Of a stretch of 8,948 nt of DNA, positions 1 through 7,659 are shown piece after piece. This DNA comes from Chloroflexota bacterium. Its GTDB lineage: Bacteria; Chloroflexota; Anaerolineae; Aggregatilineales; Phototrophicaceae. Where the stretch lies: NCBI GenBank assembly GCA_003242205.1, contig QGUR01000181.1, positions 1-8,948 of the forward strand, written 5' to 3'. Within the stretch, counting starts at the first letter, position 1. Each line of letters opens with the position of its first letter. The notes beneath the pieces are model-generated. The model saw only the letters and a program-made list of their open reading frames with translations. It was not told the DNA's origin and did no database searches. The position numbers and the translations under genes are program-made.

Positions 1-238
1 CTGGCGGTCCCCTGGTGCTTGCGCCGCGTTTGGCTTAAAAGTTTTGAGAAGGCTCTTTGATTTCACCTCCCTTCTGTCCGCATACGAACCATCACGGGCC
101 TGCTAGTATATCCACTTCCGCGGCCAGATGGTCGATGGCGTTCGCTCCACCTCAAAGCAGCTCGGCCTGTACGTGTCCCGACGTGACGCTGGTATACTTC
201 ATGGCGACGTCAGGCGAGTTCACGAGGAGGTTTGAGGG
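1..238. other. Left-edge region with no supportable gene
   Basis: All reading frames here are short, have no recognisable motif and show no conserved-looking protein. The plus-strand frames entering from the left edge stop early, at 36-38, 58-60 and just after 110, so the end of an upstream gene could be hidden here but cannot be identified. The last 50 bases hold a likely promoter and a strong ribosome binding site for the VOC gene that follows. Nothing else is visible. Confidence 0.5.
190..198 (+). promoter_or_regulatory. Probable extended -10 promoter of the VOC gene
   Basis: TGGTATACT is a TGn extended -10 element with a five-of-six match to TATAAT. It lies about 40 bases before the ATG at 239, with no good -35 hexamer at standard spacing. 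The same TGn plus TATA arrangement occurs before secA and dnaE, which supports it. A strong GAGGAGG ribosome binding site follows at 224-230, eight bases before the start codon. Confidence 0.4.
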
Positions 239-653
239 ATGGCCCCCATGCAACAGGGTATGCCTGAGGGCTACCACACCGCCACGCCATACCTGATCGT
301 CAACGACGCAGATCGAGCGGTCAGCTTCTACCAGCGCGCGTTCGGCGCGACGGAACTGCGCCGCTCTGTCGATTCGGGCGGCACGATACGTCAACGTTCA
401 AATCAAGGTCGGCGACTCGCCAATCATGCTCGGCATTCGCGCCGACGACAGCGAGGTAGTCGAACAACGGCACGGCGATTTGCCGCGTGTCAGCATCTTC
501 CTCATGGTGGAGGACGCCGATCGCGTCTTCGAGCAAGCCGTCGCCGCCGGGGCAACGCCGCTCTATGCACCCGCAGACCAGTCCTATGGCTTTCGCGAAG
601 GTGGGATACGCGATCCGTTCGGAATCACGTGGTGGATCGCAACACCGCTGTAA
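239..653 (+). pseudogene. VOC-superfamily (glyoxalase/PhnB-like) protein, frameshifted
   Basis: The ATG at 239 follows a strong GAGGAGG site (224-230). The first frame gives a typical VOC opening, with GYHTATPYLIVNDADRAVSF then YQRAFGATELRR, and loses similarity after about base 385. The +1 frame then carries the rest of the fold: YVNVQIKVGDSPIML, the second beta-alpha module around VSIFLMVEDADRVFEQAVAAG, and the closing DPFGITWWIAT, ending at the TAA at 651-653. Skipping one base near 386 joins the halves into about 137 residues, close to the usual length for this family of small dimeric metalloenzymes and resistance proteins. The substrate cannot be inferred. Either the gene is genuinely broken or there is a one-base sequencing or assembly error; the second half keeps intact sense codons, which suggests a recent event or an error. 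Confidence 0.75.
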
Positions 654-775
654 GACGCTAATCGGGTACTCGCGCAAGATCGGGGACGTGCGGCCGGTTA
701 CCGCCGGTTCTTTCCCTGAGCCAGAACAGGGCAGTTAGTCGCTGGCATGGAAGCAAGCTGTTCAGCGCGATTCAG

Positions 776-813
776 GGGCGCGCAGGCCGCAGCCGGCTGC
801 GGCCTGCGCGCCC
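776..813. repeat. Perfect 38-bp palindrome, possible terminator or protein-binding site
   Basis: The arm GGGCGCGCAGGCCGCAGCC (776-794) is followed directly by its exact reverse complement (795-813), so 19 of 19 pairs match around the centre CCGG. As RNA it would form a very stable hairpin of about 17 bp with a four-base loop. No T-run follows on either strand, so it is not a classical intrinsic terminator, although T-less hairpins can stop transcription in some bacteria. Its place between the VOC gene and the secA promoter suits a terminator or insulating role. A dispersed repeat or an operator for a dimeric protein is equally possible. Confidence 0.85.
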
Positions 814-868
814 TCGACAATTGATATGCAGCTATCCCTCAATTTCTAACAAGCCGCCAATACTGCTA

Positions 869-877
869 TGCTATAAT
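869..877 (+). promoter_or_regulatory. Probable extended -10 promoter of secA
   Basis: TGCTATAAT is a perfect TATAAT box (872-877) preceded by the TGn extension. No good -35 hexamer lies at 16-18 bp spacing, which fits an extended -10 promoter. Transcription would start near 884-886, giving a leader of about 50 bases before the secA ATG. The box also argues against starting SecA at the upstream in-frame TTG at 821, because the message would begin after that codon. Confidence 0.6.
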
Positions 878-934
878 GCCTTCTCTGGTGAGGAGGACAC
901 GAGGCCCTCTCATAAACTGGAAAATCGAGGCCAT

Positions 935-3706
<2,772 letters not shown>

Positions 3707-3713
3707 TTAATCA

Positions 3714-3743
3714 TTGTCGGACCAGCGCCGATTACGGTATAAC
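3714..3743 (+). promoter_or_regulatory. Candidate promoter upstream of the winged-helix gene
   Basis: TTGTCG (3714-3719) and TATAAC (3738-3743) are separated by 18 bp and lie just after the secA stop codon. This could start a separate message for the downstream four-gene cluster, with a leader of about 90 bases. Each hexamer has one or two mismatches to the consensus, and there is no TGn extension, so the call is tentative. The cluster may instead be co-transcribed with secA. Confidence 0.35.
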
Positions 3744-3773
3744 AGTTGGCCAACGATCCAGTGACGGGTGGTT

Positions 3774-3797
3774 GCCCGGCGACGCACGCCGCCGGGC
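3774..3797 (+). terminator. GC-rich hairpin between secA and the winged-helix gene
   Basis: GCCCGGCG (3774-3781) pairs perfectly with CGCCGGGC (3790-3797) around an eight-base loop. There is no following T-run, so it is a weak candidate for a secA terminator. If the promoter at 3714-3743 is used, the hairpin would instead sit in the leader of the winged-helix message. Function is unproven. Confidence 0.3.
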
Positions 3798-3840
3798 CCT
3801 ACGCCATCTGGAAAGCAGTTTGTAATTGAGGATAAGTGCG

Positions 3841-4212
3841 ATGGTCCAGCAAAACCCCGTATCGAACGCTTCCCCTAACGCAGACCAAAGCCTCATGGCC
3901 TTCCTAAAGGACAAAGTGAACACTTTCGTTCGGTGGGATCTGGTCCGGTTTTTCAACGACAATCCCCATGCCATGGACACTGCCGAGAATATCGCCCAGT
4001 ATACGGGGCGTGACGTTCACGAGGTTGAAACGGAACTGCTTGGACTGGTTGAAGACAACATCCTGCGCATGACCGAATCCAATGGCCGCCGCATCTTCTC
4101 GCTGACAACCGACCAGACGACCCGCGATCTGATCAGGCGGTTTGTGCTGGCCTGCGACAACCGGGAATTTCGTGTCAACGCCATCAATCAGGTCATCCGC
4201 AGTATGCGCTAG
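3841..4212 (+). CDS. Small winged-helix-like protein, possible transcriptional regulator
   Basis: The protein has 123 residues from the ATG at 3841, which has a GAGG ribosome binding site (3828-3831) nine bases upstream; an in-frame TTG at 3826 overlaps that site and is unlikely. After a polar N-terminus, residues 28-40 (FVRWDLVRFFNDN) form a first helix, 46-55 (DTAENIAQYTG) a second, and 58-71 (DVHEVETELLGLVE) a likely recognition helix. NILRMTESNGRRIFSLT (73-89) reads as a beta-hairpin wing, and the C-terminal third looks helical and may mediate dimerisation. This pattern resembles winged-helix domains of regulators and FeoC-like or MarR-like small proteins, but no specific family is recognised. 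It starts a tight cluster with two membrane proteins and a hydrolase. A DNA-binding role is inferred from predicted structure only. Confidence 0.75.
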   Translation: MVQQNPVSNASPNADQSLMAFLKDKVNTFVRWDLVRFFNDNPHAMDTAENIAQYTGRDVHEVETELLGLVEDNILRMTESNGRRIFSLTTDQTTRDLIRRFVLACDNREFRVNAINQVIRSMR

Positions 4213-4227
4213 CCGAACGAATCGCCC

Positions 4228-4542
4228 GTGTCGCCGCTATCGCTGAGTCGCTTCCTCCTGCTTTACACGTGGTTTCCGCTTGCAGCGCTCCTGTTTGTCC
4301 TGCTGCTAATCGCCCGCTACTACGAAAAATTCTCCAGCGAACGCACGTACTACCGGCTGTTCTCCATACCTATCCTGCTGTTTGGCGTCGCTACGGTGCG
4401 CTCGGCAAGTCTGGACGACGCCGCTACGGACCCGGTTGCGAACCTGTTGCTGGGCTTCGCCGGAGTCGTGCTCGGCGCGCTGTGCATCCATCTCTACATG
4501 CGCATGCTTCGCGGTCGCCCGCGTCTGGACCGGCCTAAATGA
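4228..4542 (+). CDS. Unknown small membrane protein A (three helices)
   Basis: I do not recognise this 104-residue protein. It starts at GTG 4228, 15 bases after the winged-helix stop and in the same frame, without a clear ribosome binding site, so translation is probably coupled to the upstream gene. Hydrophobic segments lie at about residues 8-29, 44-59 and 68-90, separated by a charged loop (RYYEKFSSERTYYR) and an acidic loop (SLDDAATDP), and followed by a basic tail (RGRPRLDRPK) likely to be cytoplasmic. Its stop overlaps the start of protein B. Residues 41-66 match residues 36-61 of protein B without gaps at 10 of 26 positions (YY, F, LL, G, V, DAA), suggesting the two arose by duplication. 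No transporter or enzyme motif is visible. Confidence 0.7.
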   Translation: MSPLSLSRFLLLYTWFPLAALLFVLLLIARYYEKFSSERTYYRLFSIPILLFGVATVRSASLDDAATDPVANLLLGFAGVVLGALCIHLYMRMLRGRPRLDRPK

Positions 4543-4850
4543 GCGCGTGGGTCGGGCTAGCAGGGCCGCTGTCTGTCTGCCTTGCGCTGGTGCTTCTGGG
4601 GCTGCTCAGCCGGCGGTTTGGCCGCGCCACAGGGACCGGCCCCTACTATCTTGGCTTTTATGTCGCCGCCCTGCTCATCGGCTTCAGCGCTGTATTTCGC
4701 GTCGCCAATCACGATGCCGCCAGCGCCCTTCCAGCGGAGCAATCGTGGGAATGGCTGCTCATCGTCGATGGCTTGCCCGCGATTGGCGTCACGCTGGCGC
4801 TGGCCGTCGCGTGGCGCTACTGGAGCTGGCTGCTGGCCGAGCGGAATTAA
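4539..4850 (+). CDS. Unknown small membrane protein B (three helices)
   Basis: This unrecognised 103-residue protein starts at the ATG in ATGA (4539-4542) that also holds the stop of protein A, a layout typical of translational coupling and often of subunits made in equal amounts. There is no separate ribosome binding site. Hydrophobic segments lie at about residues 6-24, 36-53 and 72-98; the last is rich in tryptophan (WRYWSWLL). The stretch PYYLGF, then ALLIGF, then HDAAS matches protein A in position and order. The pair may form a hetero-oligomer in the cytoplasmic membrane, but this is inferred from arrangement and similarity alone. Confidence 0.7.
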   Translation: MSAWVGLAGPLSVCLALVLLGLLSRRFGRATGTGPYYLGFYVAALLIGFSAVFRVANHDAASALPAEQSWEWLLIVDGLPAIGVTLALAVAWRYWSWLLAERN

Positions 4851-4878
4851 GCGCCCTGCCGGACATTGAAAGGCTTTA

Positions 4879-4884
4879 GAGAGG
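4879..4884 (+). promoter_or_regulatory. Ribosome binding site that sets the hydrolase start
   Basis: GAGAGG lies eight bases before the GTG at 4893. It favours that GTG over the in-frame TTG at 4866, which is upstream of the site and would add nine residues not expected in the family. Confidence 0.65.
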
Positions 4885-4892
4885 ATCATTCC

Positions 4893-5753
4893 GTGTTTCA
4901 GCTTGGCGATATCCGCATTGATCTGATCAGCGACGGTACGGTGATGGTCGACGGCGGCGGGCCGTTTGGGCTGGTTCCAAAGGCGCTCTGGCAGCACGTC
5001 CTCGCGCCAAACGATGAGAACCTTGTACCACAGGCGCTGACCAGCCTGCTCATCCGCGTTGGCGGGCGCAATATCGTGGTCGATGCCGGCATCGGCAACC
5101 GGCTCAACGAAAAGCTGCGTAAAATCTGGCGTATCAACCGCCCGCGCGGCGGTCTGGTCGACGCGCTGGCGCGGCTCGGCCTTCGCCCCGAAGACATCGA
5201 CATGCTGGTGAATACCCACCTGCATCTCGACCACGCCGGCGGCAATATGATCGAGGACGAAGCGGGCGAACTGCGCCCGACCTTTCCCAATGCCGAGTAT
5301 GTGGTGCAGCGGCGCGAGTATGAAGACGCCATGCGGCCCAACGAACGCACGCGCGCGACCTACTGGCCCTCAAACTACCAGCCCTTGTACGAAGCGGGAC
5401 AGTTACGCCTGCTCGATGGCGATACCGAACTCGCGCCCGGCGTTCACGGGATCGTCACACCGGGGCATACGCCGGGCCTGATGTGCATTCTGTTCGAGCG
5501 AGACGGCCAGCAGGCGTTGTTCTGCGCGGACATGGCGGCTTATGCCTTCCATCTCGAACGGCTGGCGTGGATTCCGTCCTACGATGTGGAGCCGCTGGTG
5601 TCACTGGAAACCAAACGCCGGTGGCAGCAGTGGGCGCTGGAAACCGGCGCGCTATTGATCTTCGAGCACGACCCGCACCGCCCTGCCGGGCGCATGGTTC
5701 TGGACGAATCCGGCAAGCCACGCGTGGAACCGGTCGCGGTTGAATTCGCCTGA
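4893..5753 (+). CDS. Metallo-beta-lactamase-fold hydrolase
   Basis: Starting at GTG 4893, the protein has 286 residues with no signal peptide, so it is probably cytoplasmic. It has a full set of metal ligands for a two-zinc MBL-fold enzyme: HLHLDH (H109, H111, D113, H114), H192 in TPGHTPG, D213 in FCADM and H259 in FEHDPH. The arrangement, with a long N-terminal sheet (DIRIDLISDG, then NIVVDAGIGN) and PNERTRATYW between ligand groups, matches the broad MBL family that includes AiiA/AttM-type lactonases and many uncharacterised hydrolases. The substrate cannot be read from sequence; lactone or ester hydrolysis is plausible, and quorum quenching should not be assumed. It lies 42 bases after membrane protein B and is likely the last gene of that cluster. 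It converges on the opposite-strand gene with 14 bases between stop codons. Confidence 0.92.
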   Translation: MFQLGDIRIDLISDGTVMVDGGGPFGLVPKALWQHVLAPNDENLVPQALTSLLIRVGGRNIVVDAGIGNRLNEKLRKIWRINRPRGGLVDALARLGLRPEDIDMLVNTHLHLDHAGGNMIEDEAGELRPTFPNAEYVVQRREYEDAMRPNERTRATYWPSNYQPLYEAGQLRLLDGDTELAPGVHGIVTPGHTPGLMCILFERDGQQALFCADMAAYAFHLERLAWIPSYDVEPLVSLETKRRWQQWALETGALLIFEHDPHRPAGRMVLDESGKPRVEPVAVEFA

Positions 5754-5767
5754 CCGCACTCGCCCGT

Positions 5768-6652
5768 TTACTGCCGCGCCTGCCACTCCGCAATGGCGGA
5801 GGCGATGAACTGGCGCGTGCGCTCGTCTTCGATATCGCCAACCGCTTCGTAAAAGCGTCCATCCACTTCGATCTGCACACCGCCGTCCGGCGCGGGGCGG
5901 ATGTGCAGGCTGCGATGCGCGAACTCCGGAGTCGAGCGCAGCTTGTGCTGCAAATAGGCTTCGACCGCCCCGGCAAGGTTGATCTCCGGCACTGCGTTCT
6001 TGGGCCGTCCACCGCGCAGTTTCAGCGGTTCGTTCGCCAATTCCTGAAACTTCGGCAGATCCCATTCCTCCGCCGGCACAGTGGCTGCGCTTTCGTCGTC
6101 TCGTGAAGCGGGGGACGCCGGCGTGGGGACAGAAACTTCCGCAGGTGGCGGCTCAGGTTCGGGCTTCGGCGGTTTGGCAACCTGTTCGGCCAGCCGCTTC
6201 AACGCGCCGGTAAGCTGGCGACGCGCTTCGGGATCGCGAATTTCGGCGACGTGCCCGTAGACCCGGCCACCGATTCGGATTTCAAACGAGCCGTCGCGCA
6301 AGTCATGAGAGATTGTCAGAACCTCCGCCGCCTCTGCCGCGTGAGCAGGAGCCGGATTCGCCGCTGGTTCCGTGTCCGGCGAAGGCAGCGAGCTGGCAGC
6401 ATGGCCAACACCGGGCGCGGCTGTCGCCTCTGCCCCGCCGAGCAGCAGATCAAGGTCAGGCAGATCGGCGTTTCCGGCGGGCGCAGGTTGCAGTGGAGGC
6501 GGTGGCGTGCGGCGACGCTTGGCATTCTGGTTGCGCCCCATGTTCGCAAGCAGAAGCGCCAGCGAAACCACCAGTAGCGTCATAAAGCCGCAAAAAGTCA
6601 GAATGAAAGCCGGTGGAATCTGCCCGATGAAGTCCGCAACGTCACCGCCCAT
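5768..6652 (-). CDS. Unknown membrane-anchored protein with a duplicated C-terminal domain
   Basis: The product has 294 residues and starts at the ATG at 6652-6650, with AGAGG (plus-strand 6659-6663) six bases upstream. Residues about 14-37 form one transmembrane helix, followed by a basic stretch (KRRR at 45-48) that predicts the C-terminal part is cytoplasmic. Long Pro/Ala-rich linkers (49-108 and 160-195) flank a module at 111-157 that recurs at 248-292: L-x-I, then DG, then I-x-[IV]-x-G-R-x-Y-x-x-V-x-[ED]-I-x-D, then a helix. The second copy is preceded by a helical segment (INLAGAVEAYLQHKLR). No named domain is recognised. The gene lies 13 bases after mutM on the same strand and is probably co-transcribed, yet nothing in it suggests DNA repair. 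A scaffold or sensor tethered to the inner membrane face is possible but unproven. Confidence 0.88.
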   Translation of the reverse strand: MGGDVADFIGQIPPAFILTFCGFMTLLVVSLALLLANMGRNQNAKRRRTPPPPLQPAPAGNADLPDLDLLLGGAEATAAPGVGHAASSLPSPDTEPAANPAPAHAAEAAEVLTISHDLRDGSFEIRIGGRVYGHVAEIRDPEARRQLTGALKRLAEQVAKPPKPEPEPPPAEVSVPTPASPASRDDESAATVPAEEWDLPKFQELANEPLKLRGGRPKNAVPEINLAGAVEAYLQHKLRSTPEFAHRSLHIRPAPDGGVQIEVDGRFYEAVGDIEDERTRQFIASAIAEWQARQ

Positions 6653-6665
6653 TCAAAACCTCTGC

Positions 6666-7493
6666 TCAGTTGGATGCCAGTGGCTGGCAATGAGGACAAT
6701 AATGCGTGCCGCGCTGCGCCACACGGATTTTTTCGATCGGCGTGCCGCAATTCAGGCAGGGCTGGCCTTCCCGGTCGTAGACCAGAAAATGGCGCTGCGC
6801 CTCGCCCTGCGTGCCGTCGGCCTTGCGATACCAGTTGACACTCGCGCCTTCATGCTCGATGCCGCTACGCAGAGCCGCCCGGATGCCTTCATAAAGGCGC
6901 GCGATTTCGTCATCGCTCAACGACGCGGCGGAACGCTGTGGATGAATGCGCGCCCGGTGCAGCGCTTCATCGGCATAGATATTGCCCACGCCCGCCAGAA
7001 ACGCCTGATCGAGCAGCAGCGCCTTGATCGCCCGCCTGTGCCGCCGCAACCGCTCGCGCAGCACATCGGGCGTGAACTCGTCGGTTAGCGGCTCCGGCCC
7101 CAGCCGCGCGATCAGCGCCGCCGGGTCGGGAGTCAGCGCCACGAAACCGAACTTGCGCGCGTCGGAAAAACGAAGTTGCCTGCCGCTCTTCAACTGCAGG
7201 CTGAAATGCACCCAGCGGTCGGCCTCGCTGATGGCGTCGTTGTCAGAGACATAGAGCCGCCCCGTCATTTTGAGGTGCACCACCAGCGTATCGACATCCA
7301 ACTCGCACAGAATGTACTTGGCGCGGCGGTTGACCGCGCGGAATGTCTGCCCGGTGATGCGGGCGGCAAACGAGTCCGGGTCGGGCGTGCGAATGACGCG
7401 CGGCCAGTCGTACCACATGCCGAGAACGGTCTGCCCAACCAGCGGCTCGCGCAGGCCGCGGACGACGGTTTCCACTTCCGGTAATTCAGGCAT
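6666..7493 (-). CDS. mutM: Formamidopyrimidine-DNA glycosylase (MutM/Fpg)
   Basis: This bifunctional base-excision repair enzyme removes 8-oxoguanine and formamidopyrimidines and nicks the resulting abasic site. The 275-residue protein begins MPELPEVETVVRG, with the catalytic Pro2 amine and Glu3 that define Fpg. Other expected features are present: K59 (NRRAKY) in the hairpin that contacts DNA, HLKMTGRL (73-80) containing an intercalation-loop methionine, DARKFG with R113, the helix-two-turn-helix around LAGVGNIYADEALHRARIHP with N171, and a C-terminal zinc finger with C246, C249, C266 and C269 and R261. Length and start are normal for the family; the upstream ribosome binding site is weak. 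The gene is divergent from dnaE and followed closely by the duplicated-domain membrane protein. Confidence 0.98.
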   Translation of the reverse strand: MPELPEVETVVRGLREPLVGQTVLGMWYDWPRVIRTPDPDSFAARITGQTFRAVNRRAKYILCELDVDTLVVHLKMTGRLYVSDNDAISEADRWVHFSLQLKSGRQLRFSDARKFGFVALTPDPAALIARLGPEPLTDEFTPDVLRERLRRHRRAIKALLLDQAFLAGVGNIYADEALHRARIHPQRSAASLSDDEIARLYEGIRAALRSGIEHEGASVNWYRKADGTQGEAQRHFLVYDREGQPCLNCGTPIEKIRVAQRGTHYCPHCQPLASN

Positions 7494-7536
7494 TACAACT
7501 CGCTATTTCAAATACCGAATTCAAGTCGATGTAGCC

Positions 7537-7542
7537 ATTATA
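7537..7542 (-). promoter_or_regulatory. Probable -10 box of mutM
   Basis: Read on the minus strand, this is a perfect TATAAT about 44 bases before the mutM ATG. No clear -35 hexamer or TGn extension is present, so the call rests on the exact -10 match and its position in the divergent intergenic region. Confidence 0.45.
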
Positions 7543-7619
7543 GGCCATGCGCCGGCGGCCAGAAATTGATAAATCGGGGCGATCAAATGCGCGAAGTCAG
7601 TCGCAGCCGGCAGCGCCAG

Positions 7620-7628
7620 TGGTATAAT
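7620..7628 (+). promoter_or_regulatory. Probable extended -10 promoter of dnaE
   Basis: TGGTATAAT is a perfect TATAAT (7623-7628) with TGn extension, 32 bases before the dnaE ATG, giving a short leader. It continues into GCC exactly as the secA promoter does (TATAATGCC in both). No good -35 element is seen at 16-18 bp spacing. It lies about 80 bp from the oppositely facing mutM box. Confidence 0.55.
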
Positions 7629-7659
7629 GCCCGTAAATAGCCTTCCTGAAACGATCGCC

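Larger units (their letters stand above)
654..934. other. Intergenic region and secA leader
   Basis: This 281-base gap has no convincing gene. From left to right it holds about 120 bases with nothing recognisable except small hairpins (for example CCCTG 714-718 with CAGGG 727-731), the 38-bp perfect palindrome at 776-813, an AT-richer stretch with the secA promoter (869-877), and a leader of roughly 50 bases. The leader carries an unused strong ribosome-binding-like GAGGAGG at 890-896, about 40 bases before the secA start, and a weaker GAGG at 927-930 four bases before it. Confidence 0.6.

Noticed and set aside
776..813. The palindrome as a classical rho-independent terminator
   Set aside because: There is no T-run after the hairpin on either strand, so it is listed as a palindrome of uncertain role.
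821..934. N-terminal extension of SecA from a TTG at 821
   Set aside because: The 38 added residues do not resemble SecA, and the likely promoter at 869-877 lies inside them. The ATG at 935 gives the family-typical N-terminus.
4557..5234. 225-codon minus-strand frame spanning membrane protein B and the hydrolase start
   Set aside because: It crosses two better-supported plus-strand genes, including MBL motifs, and has no recognisable sequence of its own.
4893..5753. Calling the MBL hydrolase a quorum-quenching lactonase or a beta-lactamase
   Set aside because: Only the shared metal-binding fold is visible. There is no signal peptide and no subfamily-specific feature that fixes the substrate.
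6372..7088. 238-codon plus-strand frame across the start of the 294-residue protein and mutM
   Set aside because: It is opposite two supported genes, including diagnostic MutM motifs, and has a low-complexity composition.
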